A stretch of DNA of 64,000 nt from the NCBI GenBank assembly GCA_024233515.1, contig JACKPO010000001.1, positions 62,001 through 126,000 on the forward strand, written 5' to 3'. Positions 27,868-36,336 of the stretch are shown in pieces (the stretch's first letter is position 1; every line of letters starts with the position of its first letter). A program made the translations under genes and the position numbers. The DNA is from Chlamydiales bacterium. GTDB lineage: Bacteria > Chlamydiota > Chlamydiia > Chlamydiales > Simkaniaceae. The notes beneath the pieces were generated by a model. The model worked only from the letters and a program-made list of their open reading frames with translations. It searched no databases and was not told the origin of the DNA.

Positions 27868-28642
27868 GAAACCACCGGAAGTTCTTTGCAGCTTTCTCGC
27901 ATGCAGAAGCCTCTAAATGGTCTGGAGGATCTGTCTCAATGATCTCAAGTTTTTCCATAAACCCCTCTTCCCCTCTCCGAAGGAAAGCAAGATGATCCGC
28001 GACCAGCTCACGGAGGAGAAGGTGCTCGGTTGACTTTAACTCAAAAGGGAGTAGCCATGTCCCTAGGTAAGGAATCTTCCGACTTCCACCTTGGTCACAG
28101 TAGCGCTCTGCAATCGTTTGCGAATGCCCTTCTAATTGTTGTTGGAGATAGTAAAGTTCAGAATGTTCGTAGTAGGTATAACAAAACATAATCTCAGCTT
28201 CAGGAATCCCTTTTTCACGAAGCAGACGCAATGTCCTTGAAGTTGTCCTCCACTCTGTCCATTCGATCTTTTGGACAAAAGTCTCGATATCAAGCTTTGG
28301 AATCGCATCAAAATACCCACTAAAAACAGGGGAATATTGAGCATTATGCATCTCGAATACGATATCTTGGACGAGCTCTTCATCTTTTTTGGCATCGAAA
28401 TAGCCTAGATCCATACAAACCATCTGCTTTTCGATATCCCATACAACTGTGAATGAAAACCTCTTCAGCTCCAGGTTGAGCTTTCTCCCGATCAGCGTCT
28501 CCGTTAAGGCGACACATTCCGGAAATTGATCTCTGACCCTCCGGACAACCCTTTGAACCTTGTCCCGGCGACAAGATTTTTCTTGATCCAATAAGTTTAA
28601 TGGCGCCGTACTTGTCAGAGCACGAGAGACTTGCGTTGCCAT
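27827..28642 (-). CDS. Hypothetical soluble protein
   Basis: 271 residues from ATG 28642, preferred because GGGGA lies nine bases upstream; a GTG at 28672 has no such site. Mixed helix/strand composition, no signal peptide, no membrane segment and no recognised family. Features: an acidic patch AKKDEELVQDIVFEMHN near the middle, aromatic-rich CYTYYEHSELYYL, and several cysteines. It is convergent with and overlaps mfd by 41 bases. A secreted effector is conceivable but unsupported. Confidence 0.65.
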   Translation of the reverse strand: MATQVSRALTSTAPLNLLDQEKSCRRDKVQRVVRRVRDQFPECVALTETLIGRKLNLELKRFSFTVVWDIEKQMVCMDLGYFDAKKDEELVQDIVFEMHNAQYSPVFSGYFDAIPKLDIETFVQKIEWTEWRTTSRTLRLLREKGIPEAEIMFCYTYYEHSELYYLQQQLEGHSQTIAERYCDQGGSRKIPYLGTWLLPFELKSTEHLLLRELVADHLAFLRRGEEGFMEKLEIIETDPPDHLEASACEKAAKNFRWFLKKYQSLSAENQS

Positions 28643-28718
28643 GTTTCGAGATCCCCATAGTTGATTTTCCACAGAGTATAATGAGATCGCAGAATTACAA
28701 CAATTTATAAAAATATCT

Positions 28719-29297
28719 TTATTTAGCCACTAATTGTGCCTTCTCAAACCACTTGATATTACACCCAATACTCGGATGTTGATCAGGGGTTACTTCTCTC
28801 CCGAGCAGGAGACAGTCTAGAGCCTCAGCCAAGTCCTTTCCAGTCACCGGGAGGTGATTCCCTGGACGGGAATCATCAAATTGCCCCCGGTAAACACACT
28901 GCAGGCTGCGATCATAGACAAAAAAATCGGGTGTGCAAGCCGCTCCATAAGCGCGCGCGATTTGTTGAGTAGAATCAAAGAGATAAGGAAATGGAAACTC
29001 TAACTCTTCAGCTAACTTTCTCATCTCCTCAGGACCATCCTCTGGATAAGCCAAGATATCATTTGAGTTAATCGCAACAAAAGAGATCCCCTTTTGAATA
29101 TAATCGCGAGAAAGAGAGAGAAGCATCTCCAATAGATGTTTCACATAAGGACAATGGTTGCAGATAAACATCACAACCGTTCCAAGGTCAGACTGAATCT
29201 CCTTCAGTGTGACCATCTCCTCTGTACACACATCGATGAGTTTAAAATCAGGTGCCCGACTCTTTAGAGGCATCATATTCGACTGGGTTAGGACCAT
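28719..29297 (-). CDS. Thioredoxin-fold protein (AhpC/TSA-like) with CNHC active site
   Basis: About 192 residues from ATG 29297 (GGAG six bases upstream; ATGs at 29309 and 29276 are alternatives). Thioredoxin-like redox proteins of this type carry CNHCPYVKH; the C-x-x-C is present, preceded by VVMFI. Other family blocks: SRAPDFKLIDV, FVAINSND, PYLFDSTQQIARAYGAACTPDFFVYD and YRGQFDDSRPGN. No signal peptide, so probably cytosolic. The start overlaps the end of the NSS transporter upstream by about 50 bases, suggesting one operon. Confidence 0.88.
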   Translation of the reverse strand: MVLTQSNMMPLKSRAPDFKLIDVCTEEMVTLKEIQSDLGTVVMFICNHCPYVKHLLEMLLSLSRDYIQKGISFVAINSNDILAYPEDGPEEMRKLAEELEFPFPYLFDSTQQIARAYGAACTPDFFVYDRSLQCVYRGQFDDSRPGNHLPVTGKDLAEALDCLLLGREVTPDQHPSIGCNIKWFEKAQLVAK

Positions 29298-30669
29298 GCT
29301 GGACTCCATCTAAATTAATGATCCCACTTTTTTGCAGGATAATTAAAAAAATTGTCAAGGGAATGATCCATTTCATGAAAAAATGCCAGATTTTGTAGAA
29401 GGTGTGCCACTTTCTTCCGAGTGGAAATTCCTCTTTCGAAATCTCTTGCTTGAGTCCCCATCCAACGAAGAGCGCTGTGAGGAGTCCCCCAATGGGAATA
29501 ATCCAGGTTGAGACAAAATTATCGATCGTATCAAGAAAGTTCATCCCATAAATCGACTGCCAATTGGGGAAGAGGTGAGATGTTGAAGCCAACGCGCTTG
29601 GAATCCCAAAGAGAAACGTTCCTGCAGCAACAAGGAGGACTGCTCTTCGTCTTGGCCAATTCGCCAGCTCCATAATATTGGTTGCCACCACTTCGACAAA
29701 GGGGATCGCAGAAGTCAGCGCTGTAAAGACAAATAACGTAAAGAAAATGGTCGAGATCACAAGAGATCCAGGGAGCTGAGCAAAGAGGTAAGGGAGAGTT
29801 TTGAAAATAAGTCCTGACCCTTGCTGAGGCTCAAACCCAAAGGTAAAAATCACAGGGAAAATCGTCATCGCCGCTAAGATCGAAACCACCACGACAGAAA
29901 AACCGATAATGCAAGCCATTTGCGGGATATTTTCTTTCTTCCGCATGTAGCTTCCGTAACTGATCATAATCCCCTGACCGAGGCTGAGCGTGAAAAACGC
30001 AAGGCCCAACGCTTCTAAGGCGCTAGAGAAATGGAATTCTTTCCAGTCGGGATAAAAGATAAATTGCGCTGCTTTTCCAAACCCTTTCATCGTCAAACTA
30101 TAGAGGAAAAGACCTGTTAAGATCACGAAGAGGGCACGGGTCATAATTTTCGACCAAAACTCAATCCCTTTCCGCACTCCTGAGAGGACAATGCTCATCA
30201 CAATCAATGTAAAAAGAAAGTGCCAAAAGAGGGAAATACTTCCTGAGTGAGAGAGCTTCGTAAAGACATTGGAGATTTCATCTGCTGGAAGGTGTTGATA
30301 AAAGCCGCTCAGAGACATCAAAATATAACTCATTCCCCATCCCGCGATCACACTATAAAAAGACATGATCAAGAAGGAAGAAAGAACACCAAACCATCCG
30401 GCAATTTTCCAGCGTGAGCTCCCTTCCGAAAGGACCTGAAACGCTCCGACCGCAGCCCGCTGACTGCTCCGCCCTAAGAGAAGTTCTCCAATAAGAACGG
30501 GAATCCCAATCACGACGATACACATGATGTAGGTGAAAAGGAATAGGCCTCCACCATTTTGTCCTACAGTGTAAGGAAACTTCCATAACACCCCAAGACC
30601 AATCGCCGAACCAACGGCCGCTAAGATAAACCCAAGGCGTGATCCCCAATGCTCTCTTACCTGACTCAT
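29248..30669 (-). CDS. Sodium:neurotransmitter symporter family (NSS/SNF) transporter
   Basis: 473 residues, about 12 hydrophobic helices. NSS proteins import amino acids or amines with Na+. The N-terminal signature is clear: REHWGSRLGFILAAVGSAIGLG, VLWKFPYTVGQNGGGLFLF, then PVLIGELLLGR. Unwound TM1 and TM6 (LSLGQGIMISYGSY) are intact. The start overlaps the stop of the next paralogue (ATGA), so the two are translationally coupled. A near-duplicate of 30666-32054, likely a tandem duplication. Substrate not predictable. Confidence 0.95.
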   Translation of the reverse strand: MSQVREHWGSRLGFILAAVGSAIGLGVLWKFPYTVGQNGGGLFLFTYIMCIVVIGIPVLIGELLLGRSSQRAAVGAFQVLSEGSSRWKIAGWFGVLSSFLIMSFYSVIAGWGMSYILMSLSGFYQHLPADEISNVFTKLSHSGSISLFWHFLFTLIVMSIVLSGVRKGIEFWSKIMTRALFVILTGLFLYSLTMKGFGKAAQFIFYPDWKEFHFSSALEALGLAFFTLSLGQGIMISYGSYMRKKENIPQMACIIGFSVVVVSILAAMTIFPVIFTFGFEPQQGSGLIFKTLPYLFAQLPGSLVISTIFFTLFVFTALTSAIPFVEVVATNIMELANWPRRRAVLLVAAGTFLFGIPSALASTSHLFPNWQSIYGMNFLDTIDNFVSTWIIPIGGLLTALFVGWGLKQEISKEEFPLGRKWHTFYKIWHFFMKWIIPLTIFLIILQKSGIINLDGVQHGPNPVEYDASKESGT

Positions 30670-32054
30670 GCTGCCCCCCTGATCAGTCGATCAAAATCAT
30701 AGAGGCCACTTTTCTGGATAATGATGATCAAAATGGTAAGAGGAACAATCCATCGGAGGAAAAATCGCCACGGCTTGTAAAGGGAGACAAGACGGGTCCC
30801 AATCACAAACTCTTCCCGAATTACTTTTTTATCCATGACCCAACCGACAAATAACGCGCTTAAAAGACCGCCAATAGGAATCACCCAAATAGAGACCAAG
30901 CTATCAATGGTCTTTAGAAAGTTCATTCCGTAAATCTCTGTCCAGTCTGGAAAGATTGCAGAAGATTCTGCAAATGCACTGGGTATTCCAAAGATAAAGG
31001 TTGCGCTTCCGACAAGAATCGCTGCTTTTTTCCGTGAAATCCCCTTCAACTCCATGAGATTCGTTGCCACCACCTCAATGAGCGGGATGGCAGAAGTGAG
31101 AGCCGTAAAGACAAAAAGGGTAAAGAACATAGTACTTAGTACCAAAGATCCGGGTAGCTGCGCAAACAGATAGGGAAGGGTTTGAAAGATCAGCCCCGGT
31201 CCTGACTGGGGCTCAAGCCCAAAAGTAAAGACCACCGGGAAAATCATGAGCGCCGCTAAAATCGAAACCACAATGACAGAAAAAGCCACGATGCCACACA
31301 TCTGGACAACACTGTAGGATCGTTTCATGTAGCTTCCGTAACTGATCATGATCCCCTGACCAATGCTGAGAGTCCAAAATGCAAGACCTAACGCTTCAAT
31401 CGCGCTCGACAACTTAAAATCTTCCGGATTCGGATGAAAAATAAACGCGGCCCCCTGACTAAATCCATCAAGCGTCAAAGTGTACAAAAAGAGGAGGACA
31501 AGGAGAACCAGGAGGACCTTCGTCATGATCTTTGCCCACTTTTCAATCCCTTTGCGCACTCCTGAAAGGACAATTGCTGTTGTGATCAAGGTGAAAAGAA
31601 AGTGCCAAAAGAGGGAAATATCTCCCGAAGTAGATAAAGCAGTATAGGCAGCGGCGACTTCATTCCCGCTGAGATTCTGATAAAATCCGTTGAGCGACAT
31701 CAAAATATAGCTCATGCCCCAACCAGCAATCACGCTATAAAAGGACATGATCAAAAAGGAGGCTAAAACACCAAACCATCCTGTGACTTTCCAGCCCGAT
31801 CCTTTTGTGTCATGGACTTCATAGGCTCCAACAGCTGCCCGTTGGCTACTCCGTCCCAAAATAATCTCTGCAATAAAAATAGGGATTCCAACAATGAGAA
31901 GACAAATAAAGTAAGAGAGGAGGAAAAGACCCCCACCATTTTCACCCACAGTGTAGGGAAACTTCCATAGAATTCCCAACCCGATGGCCGACCCAATAGC
32001 CGCCATCAAAAAGCCAATACGTCCTGTCCAGTGTTCTCTAACTTGATTCATCAT
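30666..32054 (-). CDS. Sodium:neurotransmitter symporter family (NSS/SNF) transporter, tandem copy
   Basis: 462 residues, same layout as the downstream copy. Signatures: REHWTGRIGFLMAAIGSAIGLG, LWKFPYTVGENGGGLF, IAEIILGRSSQRAAVGAYEV, and LSIGQGIMISYGSYMKR. Long stretches are identical between the two (SVIAGWGMSYILMSLNGFYQ), pointing to recent tandem duplication. GAGGTC lies before the ATG pair at 32054/32051. A 40-base imperfect palindrome lies just upstream (32080-32122). Confidence 0.95.
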   Translation of the reverse strand: MMNQVREHWTGRIGFLMAAIGSAIGLGILWKFPYTVGENGGGLFLLSYFICLLIVGIPIFIAEIILGRSSQRAAVGAYEVHDTKGSGWKVTGWFGVLASFLIMSFYSVIAGWGMSYILMSLNGFYQNLSGNEVAAAYTALSTSGDISLFWHFLFTLITTAIVLSGVRKGIEKWAKIMTKVLLVLLVLLFLYTLTLDGFSQGAAFIFHPNPEDFKLSSAIEALGLAFWTLSIGQGIMISYGSYMKRSYSVVQMCGIVAFSVIVVSILAALMIFPVVFTFGLEPQSGPGLIFQTLPYLFAQLPGSLVLSTMFFTLFVFTALTSAIPLIEVVATNLMELKGISRKKAAILVGSATFIFGIPSAFAESSAIFPDWTEIYGMNFLKTIDSLVSIWVIPIGGLLSALFVGWVMDKKVIREEFVIGTRLVSLYKPWRFFLRWIVPLTILIIIIQKSGLYDFDRLIRGAA

Positions 32055-32079
32055 GACCTCTAAGTGTGTTTAGACAAGT

Positions 32080-32122
32080 CATCACGAGCGGCGCTGGGAC
32101 GTCGTCCCGCCGGCTAGTGATG
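32080..32122. repeat. Imperfect palindrome
   Basis: CATCAC at 32080-32085 pairs with GTGATG at 32117-32122, AGC with GCT inside, and GGGAC (32096-32100) with GTCCC (32104-32108) at the tip, with a few mismatches between. It lies between amn and the NSS gene. There is no T-run on either side, so it is not a typical intrinsic terminator. Could be an operator or a dispersed palindromic repeat. Confidence 0.5.
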
Positions 32123-32218
32123 AATGGAACTTTGATGAGGTCTGACGTGTTGAATGCATCTTTCTCACAGATCGTTGTTTCTCAAAAACAATAGACCATC
32201 TCTTCATTTGGTGTCAAG

Positions 32219-33022
32219 TTAAAGACCAATGTTACGGTGATAGGCCCCTTTGATATGCTTGGATTGCATCTTGCGGGCATGTTTGAGGGCTGCAACCCCC
32301 TTTTCAATGTGATCGGGCATAAAGTTTTTAAAAATTTCTTCCGAACTTTTCTTTGTTTTCACCTGATCGCGATTCAGAGGAAGGTCTGAGATTAAGAGGA
32401 GAGCGCCGAGTGTGAGTTTTCTCTTATAGCTTCCCATAAAGAGGGTAGCACACTCAAGCTCTATTGCCTGGGCGCGAGTCGCTTTGAGATGAGTAATAAA
32501 TTCTTCGTTGTACTCCCAAAAGCGAAGATTTGTCGTGTAAGTGATCCCGATGTGGTAGGTCCCTTTTTCATTTTCGAGGACTTCGGTCACCGCTTTCTGC
32601 ATCAGAAAGTTCGAGAGAGCAGGGACCTCTTTTGGAAAGTAAAAGTCTGAAGTCCCCTCTGCGCGAACACTTGCAACAGGGACTAGATACTCCCCCAGTT
32701 GATAGCGTCGCCTGAGCCCCCCACACATTCCCAGGAGAAGCGCTGCCTTGACATCGAGAAAGGAACAAAGGTCGACGACGAGGGCGGCCGCAGGAGAGCC
32801 AATCTTAAAGTCGAGCATCGTGATCTCTTCCTTTAGATCATGGGCTACCTTAAACATCGACCCTTCGGTGATCTTCAGTTTTCTTTCCTGCGCAAAATGT
32901 TCCACATAGCGAGGAAAATTAGTCAGGAGCAAGTTGGACTGGAAAGCTTCTGCGGGCGAGCCCGAATACCGCTCAAGGGTCTCTTTTGCAAACTGCTCTT
33001 CATTGATTTCATTTCCGTGCAT
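32219..33022 (-). CDS. amn: AMP nucleosidase, short form
   Basis: 267 residues. It hydrolyses AMP to adenine and ribose 5-phosphate. The protein corresponds to the catalytic C-terminal, nucleoside-phosphorylase-fold part of the longer E. coli enzyme (about 480 residues). Visible: ALLLGMCGGLRRRYQLGEYLVP, RAEGTSDFYFP, IELECATLFMGSYK, and ALLLISDLPLNRDQVKT. Chlamydia has the same short amn (CT751) next to tktB and efp; here it precedes the efp region. The ATG at 33022 has a weak ribosome-binding site. Confidence 0.88.
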   Translation of the reverse strand: MHGNEINEEQFAKETLERYSGSPAEAFQSNLLLTNFPRYVEHFAQERKLKITEGSMFKVAHDLKEEITMLDFKIGSPAAALVVDLCSFLDVKAALLLGMCGGLRRRYQLGEYLVPVASVRAEGTSDFYFPKEVPALSNFLMQKAVTEVLENEKGTYHIGITYTTNLRFWEYNEEFITHLKATRAQAIELECATLFMGSYKRKLTLGALLLISDLPLNRDQVKTKKSSEEIFKNFMPDHIEKGVAALKHARKMQSKHIKGAYHRNIGL

Positions 33023-33132
33023 TCTTTTTCTATACCCTAATCCCTATTTTCAGGGCATTTTCAATTTTTTCTTTACACAATTCTAACAAATTCCTTAACC
33101 TCACTGCAGAATAATTTAACGGAGGTCTAACA

Positions 33133-33780
33133 ATGGCACTAGATGCATTATCAAAAGCCGCCCAAATAGGAAGTACGGCTTACAGCTGGACAAACACTGA
33201 ACACGTCAAGCAACGAAGCGTAGAAGCCATGACAATGATCGTCATGCTCTATGCCCTAAAAAAAGCAACCGAAGGCCGCATGCTAGAATCAGGGGGGAGC
33301 ATGACCGTCGGAGCGATTCTATGGATGAACCACGAAGCGATGATCAAGCAAAACCTCGCTAACACCGCTGTCGTCTTCTCCACCCAAGTCAGCAACCTTG
33401 AAGGCCAATTGACAGTTATTAACGGGCAAATAGAAAGCTTAAGGGGACTCCAGACAAAAGGTGGCCAACTTCTTGGGGAACAAGAAAAACAGTTGCAGGA
33501 GTTGGAAAAACAAAGAGAAGCGATTGAATTGGATATTAAGTCAAGAAAAGAACTCTTAATCCGCATGGAAAAGCAAATCCAAAGACTTGAACAATCTGTC
33601 ACGGATACCACTGAACAATTGAACAAAACAAGTATCACCATATTAGCACTACTTGGTGACGCTAAGGGAAAACTGGAGCAATTCAAATCTATTGAGAGTC
33701 AGCAAGCAGCTGTACAGTTGGCAAACGCCGTAGCAGTTCTTGCTGGCGTAGCAAAAAGTATTGCGGAGCAAAAGAAATAA
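33133..33780 (+). CDS. Membrane-associated coiled-coil protein
   Basis: 215 residues. Moderately hydrophobic stretches at about 32-43 (AMTMIVMLYAL) and 56-65 precede a long coiled coil (about 85-190), and the C-terminus is again apolar (LANAVAVLAGVAKS). The same plan occurs in the genes at 3749 and 4483, suggesting a family of inclusion-type or structural proteins. Strong GGAGG ribosome-binding site before the ATG. Probable two-gene operon with the gene at 33835. Function unknown. Confidence 0.75.
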   Translation: MALDALSKAAQIGSTAYSWTNTEHVKQRSVEAMTMIVMLYALKKATEGRMLESGGSMTVGAILWMNHEAMIKQNLANTAVVFSTQVSNLEGQLTVINGQIESLRGLQTKGGQLLGEQEKQLQELEKQREAIELDIKSRKELLIRMEKQIQRLEQSVTDTTEQLNKTSITILALLGDAKGKLEQFKSIESQQAAVQLANAVAVLAGVAKSIAEQKK

Positions 33781-33834
33781 ATGAGGAAATCCCTTTGGCG
33801 CCTGGGGCGCTAAAGGACAAACCATAAGGAATAG

Positions 33835-34245
33835 ATGATGGCAAGTATTGCAAAAGGCATAGAGGGCTTGATTTGGAAGGGACTTCCTGAGGCCCTGCAC
33901 CGTGAAGGGGAAACCCGTACAACAGTCCCTGTAGTAAGAGATGACGCCAGTGTGGTGACACACTATTTTCATAACATGCATGCGATGGCTTTAGGGGGAA
34001 CCGATAATTTTCACCCGATTGCAGCGTGCACCATGGCAAGCATGATGGCTCTTGCTGCGTGCTTCTTTGTTCGGATGGTCGAGAGTTTTGTACCGCGAGC
34101 GATTCGATCAGAGTTTACCTTAATCGCTAAGGGTGCTCCGTGCGTCTATGCAGCATCGATTATCGCCTTTGCTGCGCACCAGTATACGACCGCAACCCAG
34201 GGCAATCCTTTAAAGGCAAAGAAAGAAGAGCCTCATAAGGAGTAG
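33835..34245 (+). CDS. Small two-helix membrane protein
   Basis: 136 residues. Two hydrophobic segments, about 62-82 (ASMMALAACFFVRMV) and 98-116 (APCVYAASIIAFAAHQ), with a lysine-rich C-terminus. AAGGA lies before the ATG pair (33835/33838). It follows the coiled-coil gene by 54 bases and is followed by the efp promoter. Hypothetical; the paired hydrophobic segments resemble Inc proteins but this is weak evidence. Confidence 0.65.
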   Translation: MMASIAKGIEGLIWKGLPEALHREGETRTTVPVVRDDASVVTHYFHNMHAMALGGTDNFHPIAACTMASMMALAACFFVRMVESFVPRAIRSEFTLIAKGAPCVYAASIIAFAAHQYTTATQGNPLKAKKEEPHKE

Positions 34246-34251
34246 TCTTCA

Positions 34252-34280
34252 TTGACAATTAGTCCTTTCCTAGGGATAAT
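34252..34280 (+). promoter_or_regulatory. Sigma-70-type promoter for efp
   Basis: TTGACA (34252-34257) is separated by exactly 17 bases from GATAAT (34275-34280), 31 bases before the efp ATG. This is a near-consensus major-sigma promoter. Transcription would start near 34287 and would also cover epmA, whose start overlaps efp. Confidence 0.75.
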
Positions 34281-34311
34281 GACCCCTTTTATGAATAAAG
34301 ATGGATGATCC

Positions 34312-34884
34312 ATGCCGCAAGTAAGCACAAATGAATTTAAAACAGGAATGAAAGTAGAAGTTGACAGGGAACCCTATGTCATCGTCGGCGTGGAATTTGT
34401 TAAACCTGGGAAAGGGCAAGCGTTTACCCGAACAAAGCTGAAGCATTTGATGTCAAAGCGGGTGATCGAAAAGACCTACAAGTCGGGCGAGAAACTTGAT
34501 CTTGCCGATGTGGAAGAGACCCAAATGCGGATGCTCTACAAAGAGGGAGAGGGCGTTGTCTTCATGCACGACACAACCTACGAGCAACTCACTGTTCCGA
34601 TGAGTGTCATTGACACAAGCGAGCCTTACATGTTGGATGACACGGTCTATGACTTAGTCCTCTATAAAGGGGAAGTCGTTGATGTGATCCCTCCTACTTT
34701 TCTTAATATGACAATTGTCGAAACGGCTCCTGGCGTCCGCGGCGATACCGCTTCAGGTCGCGTTCTTAAACCTGCGATAACCGATACCGGCGCAACCATC
34801 CAGATCCCTATCTTCATTGAAGAAGGGGAACTTGTGAAGGTCGACACTCGCACCGGTGAATATGTCTCCCGCGTCAAAGAATGA
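34312..34884 (+). CDS. efp: Elongation factor P
   Basis: 190 residues, full length. EF-P relieves ribosome stalling at proline runs. The KPGKGQAF motif places the modified lysine exactly at K34, as in E. coli. The N-terminal KOW-like domain and the C-terminal OB domains (ending TGEYVSRVKE) are complete. The adjacent overlapping epmA supplies the expected beta-lysylation enzyme. Driven by the promoter at 34252. Corresponds by position to CT752 of Chlamydia. Confidence 0.97.
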   Translation: MPQVSTNEFKTGMKVEVDREPYVIVGVEFVKPGKGQAFTRTKLKHLMSKRVIEKTYKSGEKLDLADVEETQMRMLYKEGEGVVFMHDTTYEQLTVPMSVIDTSEPYMLDDTVYDLVLYKGEVVDVIPPTFLNMTIVETAPGVRGDTASGRVLKPAITDTGATIQIPIFIEEGELVKVDTRTGEYVSRVKE

Positions 34885-35698
34885 CCTTCTGAAAGAGCGG
34901 GCACGAGCTTTAAAAGAGGTCCGCACCTTTTTTGAAGCGCTTGATGTTTTAGAAGTCGACACTCCCCTCCTTTCAAAGTACGCTCCTATTGATACGCATA
35001 TCGATCTTTTCTCGGTCGATTTTTCCGCAACAGAAAAAGGGTACCTCCACTCGAGCCCTGAATATGGAATGAAAAAACTTCTGGCGGAAGGATCGGGGGA
35101 TATTTATCAACTTGGCCATGTCTTCAGAAAAGATGAAATGGGACGGCTCCATCGCCCAGAATTTACAATGATTGAATGGTACCGAGTGGGAATAACGTTT
35201 GAGTCTTTCTTGGATGAAAACTTAGCGCTTTTGCAACTGTTTTTGGGAGAGCAATCGCACGAGATTCTCACCTACAAAGAAGCCATGGAGCGCTACGGCC
35301 ACTATCCAGATAGCGATGACCCAAACATCATCTGGGGATGCGCCGTGGAGCCGCAGCTGGGGCAAGGAAAAATCTCTGTTATCGTCGACTATCCTGCTGA
35401 TCAAGCAGCCCTCGCTCAAACAAAAATAGTCAATAGCGAGGAGGTTGCTGAGCGTTTCGAATTTTATTTTAACGGGATTGAGTTGGGAAATGGGTACCAT
35501 GAACTCACCGATCCGGCGGAGCAAAAGAGGCGCCTTCTAAAGTCGAATGAGGAACGGACTCTTTTAGGAAAGGACCCCCTCCCTCTTGATCCTGAATTCA
35601 TAGGGGCTTTGGAAAAGGGGCTCCCCGACTGCTATGGCATTGCCCTCGGATTCGATCGCCTCTTCATGCTCAAACTAAACCTAAACTCTTTATTTTAA
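34856..35698 (+). CDS. epmA: EF-P lysine ligase (EpmA/GenX/PoxA), lysyl-tRNA synthetase-like
   Basis: 280 residues: a class II lysyl-tRNA synthetase catalytic core without the anticodon-binding domain, the hallmark of EpmA. It attaches (beta)-lysine to EF-P K34. Visible: motif 2 HVFRKDEMGRLHRPEFTMIE, GIELGNGYHELTDPAEQ, and motif 3 GIALGFDRLFML. Starts at ATG 34856 or 34862, overlapping efp by 23-29 bases, so the pair is coupled. No epmB (lysine aminomutase) is in the window. The C-terminus is slightly short relative to E. coli (325). Confidence 0.93.
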   Translation: MNMSPASKNDLLKERARALKEVRTFFEALDVLEVDTPLLSKYAPIDTHIDLFSVDFSATEKGYLHSSPEYGMKKLLAEGSGDIYQLGHVFRKDEMGRLHRPEFTMIEWYRVGITFESFLDENLALLQLFLGEQSHEILTYKEAMERYGHYPDSDDPNIIWGCAVEPQLGQGKISVIVDYPADQAALAQTKIVNSEEVAERFEFYFNGIELGNGYHELTDPAEQKRRLLKSNEERTLLGKDPLPLDPEFIGALEKGLPDCYGIALGFDRLFMLKLNLNSLF

Positions 35699-35730
35699 AT
35701 ATATTATTATTTCTTCATCCATGATATTTT

Positions 35731-35893
35731 ATACCATTTCTCAAAAATAAGGTGCAGAATTAGCGCTGAGATTTTCGAGGAAAAATTTAGTTTGTAGATG
35801 AGCCTAACCACTCGATGGTTAGCGAAATCGAAAACCAAATTTTAACCGGAAAGAACAAGCTATATTCACCAACTTATTTTTGATTAATGGTAT
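35731..35893. mobile_element. MITE-like foldback element
   Basis: A 163-base non-coding element bounded by 21-base terminal inverted repeats (35731-35751 and 35873-35893) that match at 19 of 21 positions. Inside are nested arms: AAAATTTAGTTT (35782-35793) with AAACCAAATTTT (35832-35843), and a perfect hairpin CTAACCA/TGGTTAG (35804-35822). The whole can fold into one long hairpin. No transposase, so it would be non-autonomous. It sits between epmA and a small membrane-protein gene. Confidence 0.65.
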
Positions 35894-35919
35894 TACTTCA
35901 AAAAACTTGAGGTTTTGGT

Positions 35920-36336
35920 ATGGAACAAACAAATTTTATTAAATTTTCAAATGATCTTGTCAAATTGTATCAAAAGGGAGAGCAAAAAGTTGGTGCAAAA
36001 CGTCTACAAGATGGGCTGAATGAAAAAGTCGCTCACGCGATCTCCCTTGCAAGCTTTGTAGCTCTCGGCTACTTTGTATCACAAACAGGTGACCAAAGAC
36101 TGCTAGGCGCAGGGTTTGCTGCAGGACTACTATTCTCCTATATGGATCCAACCTGTGGAAGCCTTTCTTCTTTAACGAAGGGAGCCGTGTTCCCAATGGA
36201 TCAAAAGGGATACTTTGCCTTTCAAAAGGTCTGCTCCATCGCCGTGTTTTTAGGGAAAGACTTTGCTCTTCCTACAGGTTTTTTTGCAGGAAATGCTTTT
36301 TATCACTATGTTGCTACAGCCATTTCTGCACAATAG
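35920..36336 (+). CDS. Small hypothetical membrane protein
   Basis: 138 residues with hydrophobic stretches at about 36-52 (HAISLASFVALGYFV) and 60-76 (LLGAGFAAGLLFSYM), and a less hydrophobic third one near 105-130. No signal peptide or recognised family. GAGG lies seven bases before the ATG. The 3' end overlaps convergent nadE by 23 bases. The foldback element immediately upstream may carry or disrupt its promoter. Confidence 0.65.
   Translation: MEQTNFIKFSNDLVKLYQKGEQKVGAKRLQDGLNEKVAHAISLASFVALGYFVSQTGDQRLLGAGFAAGLLFSYMDPTCGSLSSLTKGAVFPMDQKGYFAFQKVCSIAVFLGKDFALPTGFFAGNAFYHYVATAISAQ

Noticed and set aside
27827..28642. Zinc metalloprotease reading of the motif VFEMHNA in the gene after mfd
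   Set aside because: It lacks the HExxH pattern and no other protease features are visible.
32080..32205. 41-codon minus-strand frame between amn and the NSS gene
   Set aside because: No ribosome-binding site, and half of it is the palindrome; product looks random.
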